In this document: positions 31,017 through 38,181 of the stretch, one piece after another
How the letters are laid out: each line of letters opens with the position of its first letter
Numbering within the stretch: position 1 is the stretch's first letter
DNA from: Mesorhizobium loti
Lineage (GTDB): Bacteria; Pseudomonadota; Alphaproteobacteria; Rhizobiales; Rhizobiaceae
NCBI RefSeq assembly: GCF_003148495.1
Contig: NZ_QGGH01000007.1
Coordinates: forward strand, 1-64,000
Length of the DNA stretch: 64,000 bases
Reading direction: 5' to 3'
Translations under genes and position numbers: made by a program
Notes under the pieces: generated by a model
What the model was told of the DNA's origin: nothing
The model's database searches: none
Seen by the model: only the letters and a program-made list of their open reading frames with translations

Positions 31017-31682
31017 TCAGTCTTGTGCGACGGTGGCTGGCGCTGTCAGCCATTGCCTGACGATCGCCGCGTCGGCGCTGCCGAATTCATGACCCGATGC
31101 AACAATCCGGGCATCGATCTCGGCGCCATGCTGGCTGAGCAATGTCACCAGCGCCGGCGCGAAGGGCGCATAGGTGAGATCCGCGGCGCCGGCGATGATG
31201 AGCGCTCGCACCTTTGACAGATCCGTCGCCGGCACGTCATCGAGCACCGGCATCGGTCTCAGCAGCGCTGCGCGTTCGACGAGGCCCGGACGCAGCAGCA
31301 TCAGGCTCGAAACCAGATTGGCGCCGTTCGAATAGCCGAGGAACATCGTGCGGGAGAGGTCGAGATGATGGCGTGCGGCCGCGTCAGCAACGAAACCCGC
31401 AAAGGCCTCGGTTTCGGTGCGGATGCTTGCCTGTTCGAAGCGCGTCGGCGTGATGCGCGCGAACCAGCGGAAACCATCCTCCTGGACGATGCGGCCGCGC
31501 ACCGCGATCAGCACGGCATGCGGCGCGATCTCTCGTGCCAGCGGCACCAATGTGGTCTCGTCGACACCCGACCCATGCAGCAGGAAGAGGCATTCGTCGG
31601 TTGAATCCGCAGGGCTGTAAAGGCGGTAGCTGAAGGCGAGATCACGCAGCAGCGCACCATCTTGTGAGGTCCTTTCGGTCAT
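31017..31682 (-). CDS. alpha/beta hydrolase (phospholipase/carboxylesterase family)
   Basis: A 221-aa protein of the LysoPL/carboxylesterase (PF02230-like) size. The catalytic Ser is in MFLGYSNGANLVSS (GxSxG), oxyanion loop LFLLHGSGVDETTL, Asp in IIAGAADLTYAP, and His in ASGHEFGSAD. The complete Ser-Asp-His triad suggests an active esterase. Substrate unknown; such genes are often next to ring-cleaving dioxygenases (glyoxalase-like), which is not the case here. Confidence 0.85.
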   Translation of the reverse strand: MTERTSQDGALLRDLAFSYRLYSPADSTDECLFLLHGSGVDETTLVPLAREIAPHAVLIAVRGRIVQEDGFRWFARITPTRFEQASIRTETEAFAGFVADAAARHHLDLSRTMFLGYSNGANLVSSLMLLRPGLVERAALLRPMPVLDDVPATDLSKVRALIIAGAADLTYAPFAPALVTLLSQHGAEIDARIVASGHEFGSADAAIVRQWLTAPATVAQD

Positions 31683-31885
31683 GGCCTCATCCTTTTGATT
31701 CCATGATGATTCCCATCAGTTTGCCGGCTTCAAAACGCAATATTTTCAAGCTCCGCGAAAGTTGATTGAACCGGGCGCATTACAGTCCGTTTCTTCGCCG
31801 ATACCATTGCTTCGGGAGGAATCGAAGCGGTGCGCCGGGGGTCGCATTGCCGGCATGAACAACCAGCTTTGAGGCCTTTTTGTCG

Positions 31886-33109
31886 ATGACCACCCAGATT
31901 TCCCCAGACCGCGATTCGCGTGTCCCAGACCGCGATTCGCGCATCGCCGATCGCGACACGCGTATCGATGTGTTCCGCGCTCTCGCTCTGCTGACCATCT
32001 ATGTCGACCACGTACCGGGTACCGCCTTCGAGTATCTGACGTACAAGAATTTCGGCTTTTCAGACGCGGCGGAAGTCTTCGTGCTGATCTCCGGCATCTC
32101 GGTCGCGCTCGCCTATGGCAAGAAATTCCAGCCTGGAAACCGGTTGTTGGCGACGTTGAAGATGTGGCGCCGCGCTGGTGTGCTCTATGCCGCCCACATC
32201 GTCACCACCATGGTGGTGATGGCGATCTTCTGCGCCGCGGCGGTGTTTGCCAGGCGACCGGAGCTTTTGACGATGATCAACCTCGAGCCGTTGATCAAGA
32301 ATACGCCACAAGTGCTGATCGGCATCGTGACGCTCGGCCACCAGCTCGGCTATAACAACATCCTGCCGGTCTATGCCGTGCTGCTCCTGCTGGCGCCGGT
32401 CTTCCTGCTCTTCGTCAGCTACCGGCCATTGCCGGCGCTTGCCGCATCCGGCGCGCTGTGGCTGGTCGCTGGGATCTACCAGATTGCTCCGCCCAACTAT
32501 CCAGAGCCTGGCTTCTGGTTTCTTAATCCACTGTCGTGGCAGTTCCTTTTCAATATCGGCCTGGCAGGCACGCTGCATGTGCGTCGCGGCGGTAGCATCC
32601 CGGTCAATCGCTGGCTGGTCGGCGCGGCTTTGGCCTACACCGCGACCGCTGTGGTCTGGGTGCATAGCCCGCTCTGGGGGCAGATCTCCTGGTTGGGTCT
32701 GCCTCCGGTGCTGACCGGCTTCGACAAGACGTTCCTGTCACTGCCAAGGCTGCTGCATATATTGGCGGTGAGCTACCTGATCGTGGCATTCCCCGCCATC
32801 TCGAACCTGTTTCGCACCGGGCGCGATCATCCGCTTGCCATATTGGGCAAACGATCGCTGCCGGTTTTCATTGCCGGCACTGTGCTCGCAATGGCGGCGC
32901 AGGTGCTGAAGCTGATCAATCCGGGCGGATTTGCCTATGACAGCCTGTTGATATCGGCCGGCATCGTCATGCAGTTCGCGGTCGCCTACTATCTCGAATG
33001 GCTTTCGGGCCTCGGCTGGTCCGGGAAAAGCAGGCCGGCTCACAATCCGGCACCGCCCGTCCATGCGTCCTTCGGCATGTCGTCGATGGCGACAAGAATG
33101 GGGCGTTGA
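31886..33109 (+). CDS. OpgC-domain membrane protein
   Basis: A 407-aa polytopic protein; ATG 31886 is favoured over the TTG 6 bp upstream. N-terminus carries imperfect repeats of DRDSR/DRDTR (residues 8-31) before DVFRALALLTIYVDHVPG, the signature of OpgC/acyltransferase-3-like membrane proteins. About ten TM helices follow, with FSDAAEVFVLISGISVALAY and NPLSWQFLFNIGLAGTLHV. E. coli OpgC succinylates osmoregulated periplasmic glucans; rhizobial relatives are candidates for modifying cyclic glucans or other polysaccharides. Substrate here is inferred. Confidence 0.8.
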   Translation: MTTQISPDRDSRVPDRDSRIADRDTRIDVFRALALLTIYVDHVPGTAFEYLTYKNFGFSDAAEVFVLISGISVALAYGKKFQPGNRLLATLKMWRRAGVLYAAHIVTTMVVMAIFCAAAVFARRPELLTMINLEPLIKNTPQVLIGIVTLGHQLGYNNILPVYAVLLLLAPVFLLFVSYRPLPALAASGALWLVAGIYQIAPPNYPEPGFWFLNPLSWQFLFNIGLAGTLHVRRGGSIPVNRWLVGAALAYTATAVVWVHSPLWGQISWLGLPPVLTGFDKTFLSLPRLLHILAVSYLIVAFPAISNLFRTGRDHPLAILGKRSLPVFIAGTVLAMAAQVLKLINPGGFAYDSLLISAGIVMQFAVAYYLEWLSGLGWSGKSRPAHNPAPPVHASFGMSSMATRMGR

Positions 33110-33122
33110 GGCGTCAGGCGGC

Positions 33123-34202
33123 TCAGGCGGGCGAGGGGCCGGATGAAGCCCGCACCAAGAGGTCGACGGGCAGCGATTGCCGGCTGAACGAGCCGTCGTT
33201 TTCAAGGATCGCCTTGACGGCAAGGCGGCCCATCTCGGCGATCGGCTGGACGATTGTGGTCAGCGGCGGCTTGGAAACCGCTCCTTCCGGAACACCGTCG
33301 AAGCCGACGATCGAAACGTCGCCCGGTACCGCGATGTCACGCTGCCGCAGCCAGTCCAGTGCATGGAGTGCAATCCTGTCCGACATGGCCAGTATTGCGG
33401 TCGGCGTCTCGGCGCCGGCGAAAATATGGTCGAGGCCGGCCCACACGCTCTCCTCGTCGTTGACAGTTTCGTAGATCGGCACACGCGAGACATCGATGTC
33501 GAAGCGGGAGAGTTCGGCGAAGTAGCCACGCAGGCGGTCGCGCGTCCCGGAATAGAGGGCCTTCTCCACTTGCTCCTGCGTGGTGGGGCCGAAGCCGGAG
33601 TCCGCGACGGGCAAGGCAAGCACCGCAAAGCGACGATGCCCGAGTTCGGTCAGATGTCGGGCCGCCAGGCCGGCCCCGGCGATGTTGTCGACACCGATAG
33701 CGGCGACCGCCTCATCATCGTCTGAATCGAGATCGAGTGCCACAAAGGGCAGCTTGCGTTCACGCGCCAGTTCGACCAGCTTTGAACCGCCATCAACGCA
33801 GAAGACAATGAAGCCATCGACCAGCGCACTCTGGATGTTCCAGGCGAGCTGTTCGTTGTTGGCGGCGGAGACCAGCGAGATCCCCGCACCGGTCGCATCA
33901 CAAGCCTGCGAGATGCTGGCCATCATCACCCGGGCGAAAGGGTCGTCGAAGAAGTAGGAAAGCGGCTCGGCCGTCGCGACACCGATGGCGTTGACCTTGC
34001 CGGCCCGCAGCAGCCGGCCCTTGGGGTCAGGTCCGCCATATCCCATAGCCTCGGCTGCCGCCTTGACCCGTTCTCGGACCTCCTCGCGCACGATCTCCGG
34101 GCGGGCGAATACGTTCGACGCGGTGCCGTGCGACACGCCGGCCGCTTTGGCAATGTCTGCCAGCCGGACCGGTCTTGTCTTTCCAGAGGCCAATAGCGCC
34201 AT
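33123..34202 (-). CDS. LacI/GalR-family transcriptional regulator
   Basis: A 359-aa protein, start ATG behind GAGGAG. Classic LacI HTH and hinge: RLADIAKAAGVSHGTASNVFARPEIV (residues 13-38) and GYGGPDPKGRLLRAGKVNAIGVA. The sensor is a periplasmic-binding-protein fold (VDGFIVFCVDGG; DGVPEGAVSKPPLTTIVQP), typically binding a sugar. Four palindromes matching a LacI-type operator lie upstream of it and inside the divergent microprotein cassette, so autoregulation and control of those two ORFs is likely. No transport or catabolic gene is close, unusual for this family. Confidence 0.92.
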   Translation of the reverse strand: MALLASGKTRPVRLADIAKAAGVSHGTASNVFARPEIVREEVRERVKAAAEAMGYGGPDPKGRLLRAGKVNAIGVATAEPLSYFFDDPFARVMMASISQACDATGAGISLVSAANNEQLAWNIQSALVDGFIVFCVDGGSKLVELARERKLPFVALDLDSDDDEAVAAIGVDNIAGAGLAARHLTELGHRRFAVLALPVADSGFGPTTQEQVEKALYSGTRDRLRGYFAELSRFDIDVSRVPIYETVNDEESVWAGLDHIFAGAETPTAILAMSDRIALHALDWLRQRDIAVPGDVSIVGFDGVPEGAVSKPPLTTIVQPIAEMGRLAVKAILENDGSFSRQSLPVDLLVRASSGPSPA

Positions 34203-34238
34203 TTTTGTCTCCTCAATTCAGTCCATCTAGCACTTTCG

Positions 34239-34252
34239 TTGGATCGGTTCAA
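34239..34252. promoter_or_regulatory. LacI-type operator copy 1
   Basis: TTGGATCGGTTCAA, a 14-bp near-palindrome differing at one base from the other three copies. It begins 37 bp upstream of the lacI-family start codon, suited to autoregulation. Confidence 0.65.
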
Positions 34253-34288
34253 ATTTTGACTTGATCATGGGTTCGGCGCGGTGTATGT

Positions 34289-34302
34289 TTGAATCGATCC
34301 AA
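34289..34302. promoter_or_regulatory. LacI-type operator copy 2 (inverted orientation)
   Basis: TTGAATCGATCCAA, the exact reverse complement of copies 3 and 4. It lies 50 bp from copy 1 and 33 bp from copy 3, in the middle of the divergent spacer, so it may loop with either. Confidence 0.65.
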
Positions 34303-34321
34303 TCCATATCTGATCCTTTGA

Positions 34322-34335
34322 TTGGATCGATTCAA
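34322..34335. promoter_or_regulatory. LacI-type operator copy 3, ahead of microprotein 1
   Basis: TTGGATCGATTCAA, ending 22 bp before the ATG of the first microprotein; the ribosome site GGAAAGGGAG lies between operator and start. Promoter elements must be at or upstream of the operator. Confidence 0.7.
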
Positions 34336-34357
34336 TTCTTGGAAAGGGAGATGTGTC

Positions 34358-34501
34358 ATGCACCCCGTCAACTTTCTGTTCGAAGACATTTATTGCAATG
34401 ACTGGAGCATCTCGTCGAACACCACGACGCAGAAGCGCCGCGGCAAGGCCAGTCCATGGGTTCGCGAGCTGCGGTTCCTTGTGGAGCGCAAGCGGAGCTG
34501 A
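34358..34501 (+). CDS. microprotein 1 of a tandem LacI-operator pair (47 aa)
   Basis: ATG at 34358, 47 codons, stop TGA at 34499-34501. N-terminus MHPVNFLFEDIYCNDWSI is closely related to microprotein 2, and the operator, ribosome site and start context are also alike. The C-terminus is basic (QKRRGK ... VERKRS). No signal peptide, TM helix or metal motif. Not recognised as a known family. Paralogy, good ribosome site and shared operator argue for a real gene, though short. It could be a small regulator or a leader peptide. Confidence 0.6.
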   Translation: MHPVNFLFEDIYCNDWSISSNTTTQKRRGKASPWVRELRFLVERKRS

Positions 34502-34528
34502 TCGGGTTCGTTTTTTCGCGCCCATCGA

Positions 34529-34542
34529 TTGGATCGATTCAA
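34529..34542. promoter_or_regulatory. LacI-type operator copy 4, ahead of microprotein 2
   Basis: TTGGATCGATTCAA, identical to copy 3 and placed 21 bp before the second microprotein ATG, against 22 bp for copy 3. Period to copy 3 is 207 bp, the length of the duplicated cassette. Confidence 0.7.
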
Positions 34543-34563
34543 GTACTGAAAGGAGTGCATGTC

Positions 34564-34710
34564 ATGCATCCCGTGAGCTATCTGTTCGAAGACATCTATC
34601 GCAACTATTGGGGCATCGCGCCGGCCGAACGGCCGGAGGGGCGTCGATTGGCGAGGTTGCGGCGACGCAATCGCGAATCGCTTGTCCAGCCCGAGCGCCG
34701 GCAGGACTGA
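34564..34710 (+). CDS. microprotein 2 of a tandem LacI-operator pair (48 aa)
   Basis: ATG at 34564 after AAAGGAG, 48 codons, stop TGA at 34708-34710. N-terminus MHPVSYLFEDIYRNYWGI matches microprotein 1 at 12 of the first 18 positions or by conservative change; the C-terminus is arginine-rich (RRLARLRRRNRESL). The strongly conserved N-terminal half and divergent basic tail suggest a functional constraint on the HPV-x-x-LFEDIY motif. A longer in-frame start at 34456 would read through microprotein 1's region and is rejected. Function unknown. Confidence 0.62.
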   Translation: MHPVSYLFEDIYRNYWGIAPAERPEGRRLARLRRRNRESLVQPERRQD

Positions 34711-34771
34711 CTGCTCCGCAAACGACGTTTGACGGGCGCAGGCTTGGTATCGGGCAGGGCGCCCAGAGGCG

Positions 34772-35146
34772 TCAGGAACGCGCGCGCACCAGCGCCGAGG
34801 CAGCGATCGTCAGCCAGCCGGCGATGAGCAGCGTGCCTCCGATCGGCGCCGACAGCGGGAACAGCCGTGAGCCGATAAAATCACGGGCCAGCAAATCGCC
34901 GCAGAACAGCAGAAGTCCAACCAGCAGCACCAGGCCGCCGATATGCAGCGTCCGGTTCGCGCCAAGCAATCCGGCGGCGAGGAAGACCGGCGCATGCATG
35001 ATCAGGAAGGATGCGGCGGTGCCGACGAACGCGCCGCCCAGATGCGCCGCTGCGGCCGACAGCGCCACGCCGGCGGCGCCACAGAGGCCCCCGGCCAGGA
35101 CGAGGATACGGCCGATGCTGCCGGAAGGTTGTTCGGCCGTGCTCAT
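34772..35146 (-). CDS. DUF423 (YgdD-like) small membrane protein
   Basis: A 124-aa protein with four TM helices: GRILVLAGGLCGAAGVALSA, FVGTAASFLIMHAPVFLAAG, HIGGLVLLVGLLLFCGDLLA and APIGGTLLIAGWLTIAASAL. The APIGG motif and AAAAHLGGA near TM1 are characteristic of the family. Biochemical function is unknown. It is separated from the MFS gene by 40 bp on the same strand, so both may be co-transcribed. Confidence 0.85.
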   Translation of the reverse strand: MSTAEQPSGSIGRILVLAGGLCGAAGVALSAAAAHLGGAFVGTAASFLIMHAPVFLAAGLLGANRTLHIGGLVLLVGLLLFCGDLLARDFIGSRLFPLSAPIGGTLLIAGWLTIAASALVRARS

Positions 35147-35185
35147 GCCGTGGCTCCGTGATCTCAGAGGGATACGCCTAACCCG

Positions 35186-36445
35186 TCAGGGCTTGCCGGG
35201 GTTGGCGAGCATGTCCTGCTCGCGGCGTGACTGCGCCAGCCAGTTATACACCGCGCCCCCGGCCATCAAGACGGATGTGCCCAGAAACACAGAACGCATG
35301 CCGAAATGGCCACCGGCAAAGCCGCCCAGCAAGGGGCCGGCGACCTGCCCGACATACTGGGCGGAGATCGACAGCCCGAGCACGTTGCCGCCGACGCCAT
35401 CAGGCACATTATGACGGATGACGCTGGTGATACAGGGCAAAAGACCGCCCAGCGCCAGGCCCATCAGGAAGCGCAGGCCGATGAGTTGCCAGCTCTGCGT
35501 GACGAAGGCCTGCGGGATCAGCAGCAGCGCCGAGACGGCAAGCGCGCCGATGATGACGTTCCAGTGGCCGACGCGGTCGGCGAGCTTGCCGAGACGCGAA
35601 GCCGACAGGATGGCGCCAAGGGCCGCTGCCGACATGACAACGCCTGATATCAGCGTCACGCGGCTCTGGTCTTCGATGAGCTGCTGCACATAGACGGTGA
35701 TGATCGGCTCGATCGACATGGTGGCGAAACTCAACAGCATGCCGGTCGCCAGCATTGCGACAACAGGCCGTTTGTCGGGGATTTGTGCCCAGCCGCCTTT
35801 CGGCTTCTGCTTCGACGCGGCATCTGCTGTTTTAGGCCGGGGATTCTCCTTGATGAGAAAGGTGGTCGCCAGGAACGCCAGGAAGATGACACCGCCGGAC
35901 AAGAGGAAGGTGGCGCGGATGCCGATCAGCGGCGGCAAGATACCGCCAACCAGTGGGCCGACCAATGCCCCAGCCGTGATGCCGGCAGACAGCAGGCCGA
36001 GCGCCCAGCCGGAACGCTCCTTCGGCGTCTGCATGGCGACGAGGATGGTCGATCCCGAGGAATAGCCGCCGGCAAAACCGATCAGCAGCCGCAGCAGCAC
36101 CAGTTGCCAGACGGTCTGCACCATGCCGGTCAGCGACATGCATATGGCCATGCCGAAGCTGGCGCGAACCAGCATCACCTTGCGGCCGTAGCGGTCGCCG
36201 AGACGTCCCCAGAGCGGCGCCACCAGTGCCGCCGCAAAGAACGTCGCGCCATAGGCGATCCCCGACCATTGCACGATCGCCGCGTGGCCCTCGGCGCCGA
36301 GCTGCTCGATATAGAGCGGCAGGAACGGCAAAAGCAGCGTCATGGCGACAAGCGTCGAAAACGAACCGGCAAAGCACACGAACAGATTGCGCCGCCAGTG
36401 GATGTTGTAGGTGCTGTCGGTCGCCGGAGGCGTATTCTGCGGCAT
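35186..36445 (-). CDS. MFS multidrug-type transporter, divergent partner of a GntR regulator
   Basis: A 419-aa protein with 12 TM segments. Motif A LWGRLGDRYGRKVMLVRA between TM2 and TM3, and motif C-like AGITAGALVGPLVGGILPPL in TM5 mark a DHA1-like antiporter. It faces a GntR regulator across a 198-bp spacer, so export of a compound sensed by that regulator is plausible. Start ATG 36445; substrate unknown. Confidence 0.87.
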   Translation of the reverse strand: MPQNTPPATDSTYNIHWRRNLFVCFAGSFSTLVAMTLLLPFLPLYIEQLGAEGHAAIVQWSGIAYGATFFAAALVAPLWGRLGDRYGRKVMLVRASFGMAICMSLTGMVQTVWQLVLLRLLIGFAGGYSSGSTILVAMQTPKERSGWALGLLSAGITAGALVGPLVGGILPPLIGIRATFLLSGGVIFLAFLATTFLIKENPRPKTADAASKQKPKGGWAQIPDKRPVVAMLATGMLLSFATMSIEPIITVYVQQLIEDQSRVTLISGVVMSAAALGAILSASRLGKLADRVGHWNVIIGALAVSALLLIPQAFVTQSWQLIGLRFLMGLALGGLLPCITSVIRHNVPDGVGGNVLGLSISAQYVGQVAGPLLGGFAGGHFGMRSVFLGTSVLMAGGAVYNWLAQSRREQDMLANPGKP

Positions 36446-36488
36446 GTCATATGTCCTGTCCGAGCAACGCGGAGCTATGGGTTGCCGC

Positions 36489-36510
36489 GGATACCAATTT
36501 GGGATACCAA
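36489..36510. promoter_or_regulatory. candidate GntR operator
   Basis: Direct repeat GGATACCAA at 36489-36497 and 36502-36510, the second also forming an inverted TTGG-GATA-CCAA. It lies 44 bp from the MFS start and 134 bp before the regulator. FCD-type GntR proteins bind such short TTGG/CCAA palindromes; binding is inferred. Confidence 0.45.
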
Positions 36511-36643
36511 GATGGCGCCCGTCATGGACGCAAGCTTGGCCGCTGTCAATGTGGCCCTGTCAAACGTGAACGGGAACCGCGGCCGGCAAGCCGATCGCCG
36601 GCAAACGGCCCGAACCAGCAACGGCCAGATAATGGAACCGACA

Positions 36644-37309
36644 ATGTCGCAGATGCAAAGCGTCGAAAAACAGCTTCGGCAGATGATCCTGGGCCTCGAG
36701 ATCGGTCCCGGCGAGAAGCTGACGGAGCGCTGGATCGAAAGCCGCTTCGGCGCCTCGCGAACCCCGGTCAGGGCAGCACTTCTGCGGCTTGAGACCGAGG
36801 GCTTGGTCGGCAGGGACGGGCGTGGCTGGACGGTGTCGCCCATCAATCTGGCCGAACTCGAGCAGATCGCCGTCTACAGGGAGGCGGTCGAGGTTGCGGC
36901 ACTTCGCCTGACATGCGCCTTGGCGGACCGGAGCGCCGTCGATGTCATCGAGGCGATGCTCGAGTCCTGCGACAACGACACGCCGCGCGAGGAATGGCAT
37001 CGTGTCGGCATGGATTTTCACATCGAACTGGCGCGTCTGTCGGGCAACGAATTTCTGTTCCGGGCGGTTCGCGATGCCATGACGCGCCTGTCGCGGGCGC
37101 GCTGGCTGGAGGTGCGCGACGAAGCGGCCCTTGCTCGCGCCTGGGCCGAACATCGCGCCATTCTGGCAGCCGCACGTCTTGGCGATGCCGATGAAGCCGC
37201 GCGCCTGCTCTCAGTCCACATCGTCGGCAGCCGCGACCGGTTGGTGACGTCGCTCGCCAACGATCGGCGCGGTCTTCGCGCCAGAGGCTTTGCCGTCGTC
37301 GCCGCCTAG
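36644..37309 (+). CDS. GntR-family regulator, FCD (FadR-type) subfamily
   Basis: A 221-aa protein from ATG 36644 (GGAA at proper spacing); ATG 36632 would add four residues. N-terminal winged helix: KLTERWIESRFGASRTPVRA and LRLETEGLVGRDGRGWTVSP. C-terminal FCD domain with the metal-binding residues in MDFHIELARLSGN and EHRAILAAARLGD, typical of regulators that bind organic acids. Length is standard. The frame is open far upstream (35783) but that part is antisense to the MFS gene. Confidence 0.88.
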   Translation: MSQMQSVEKQLRQMILGLEIGPGEKLTERWIESRFGASRTPVRAALLRLETEGLVGRDGRGWTVSPINLAELEQIAVYREAVEVAALRLTCALADRSAVDVIEAMLESCDNDTPREEWHRVGMDFHIELARLSGNEFLFRAVRDAMTRLSRARWLEVRDEAALARAWAEHRAILAAARLGDADEAARLLSVHIVGSRDRLVTSLANDRRGLRARGFAVVAA

Positions 37310-37310
37310 A

Positions 37311-37391
37311 GAGCAATTCCAGGAAAAGTGTGAAACGGTTTTCCGTCCGGAATTGCGTCAAGACAGGAAAAGTGTTTGCGTCCGGAATTGC
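37311..37391. repeat. Rhizobiales intergenic palindrome with three GGAATTGC arms
   Basis: GCAATTCC at 37313-37320 is mirrored by GGAATTGC at 37349-37356 and again at 37384-37391, with GGAAAAGTG repeated between. The sequence begins one base after the GntR stop codon and resembles the dispersed GGAAAAGTGTGAAACGG element. It precedes the DUF982 gene and may serve as an mRNA 3' end for gntR. Confidence 0.7.
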
Positions 37392-37499
37392 TCCAAACGA
37401 TCTGTGCAGGGCAGGGTATACGCTATGCAAAAGGCGTCGTCTGGACGTATGCGCACTTTCGGCCTCGCTTCGCAGACGCCGATGGCGTAAGGAGCGGCG

Positions 37500-37760
37500 A
37501 TGGAAAACAACCGATTTGAAACACCTGTGACTGTGAAGTCAGTCGCGGCGGGAAGCACTCAGCTCTTGCGTACGGCGCGTGAGGCTTCCGACTACCTCCT
37601 CAACAACTGGCCCGGCAAGCGCAGCCCCAAGCATCGCGCGGCGCTGCAGGCCTGCCATGACGCACTCGCCGGCGACAAGCCGGCGATGAACGCTAGGCGC
37701 GCCTTCATTGCGGCAGCGCGCGAAGTGGACGTCTTTGTCAGCGACAAGGCGCCCGCCTGA
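37500..37760 (+). CDS. DUF982 small protein
   Basis: An 86-aa protein with an excellent ribosome site (AAGGAG, 5 bp before ATG). DUF982 signature: FETPVTVKSVAAGSTQLLRT, ASDYLLNNWPGKRSPKHRAA and ARRAFIAAAREVDVFV. Family proteins are small, found mainly in rhizobia, often in several copies, and have no known function. Followed by a terminator at 37801. Confidence 0.88.
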   Translation: MENNRFETPVTVKSVAAGSTQLLRTAREASDYLLNNWPGKRSPKHRAALQACHDALAGDKPAMNARRAFIAAAREVDVFVSDKAPA

Positions 37761-37800
37761 TACAAGCCGGCCATCTGGGCGGCCATCTGGGTTGAGGCAT

Positions 37801-37822
37801 GGCCCGCATCTGCGGGCCTTTT
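37801..37822 (+). terminator. Rho-independent terminator after the DUF982 gene
   Basis: GGCCCGCA-TC-TGCGGGCC followed by TTTT forms an 8-bp GC stem with a T run on the plus strand. It ends 5 bp before the convergent 50-aa gene's stop. Confidence 0.8.
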
Positions 37823-37826
37823 GCCG

Positions 37827-37979
37827 TCACTTTGCCGTTTCGGTTTCGCCTTCGGTCTCGTCCTCGGGCTTCGAACGTTCCCGCGCCGCAACCTTGGCTG
37901 CCAGCTTCTCGGCCTTCTTGGCTGCTTTCTGGCGGTCGCGTTCCTTGCGTTCCTGATCGTAATTTGGTGGTCGCGCCAT
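37827..37979 (-). CDS. 50-aa basic/acidic small protein (MARPPNY type)
   Basis: ATG at 37977-37979, ribosome site AAGGAG six bases upstream, stop TGA at 37827-37829. Sequence starts MARPPNYDQERKERDRQK, followed by an alternating Lys/Ala/Glu helix (AAKKAEKLAAKV) and an acidic tail ending ETAK. This looks like the conserved small MARPPNY proteins of Rhizobiales, whose function is unknown; a long charged helix is predicted. Too short for the usual 60-codon cutoff. Confidence 0.75.
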   Translation of the reverse strand: MARPPNYDQERKERDRQKAAKKAEKLAAKVAARERSKPEDETEGETETAK

Positions 37980-38181
37980 ATCGGCTCCTTTTCACTGCCT
38001 CGCGGCTCTGGTCCTGCCTAGGAGCATTAGCCGTCAAACACAACAGCTGAAGCGATAGTGCCCGGCGGTTCGTGGGGACGACGGTCCGGGACTTGCAAGA
38101 TGCGCGGCACAATGGTGTAGGAGAACTGGGGCGCCAACAAACTGCGCAGCGATCCGCCCGTTTGTTTTGATCAAGTGAACT

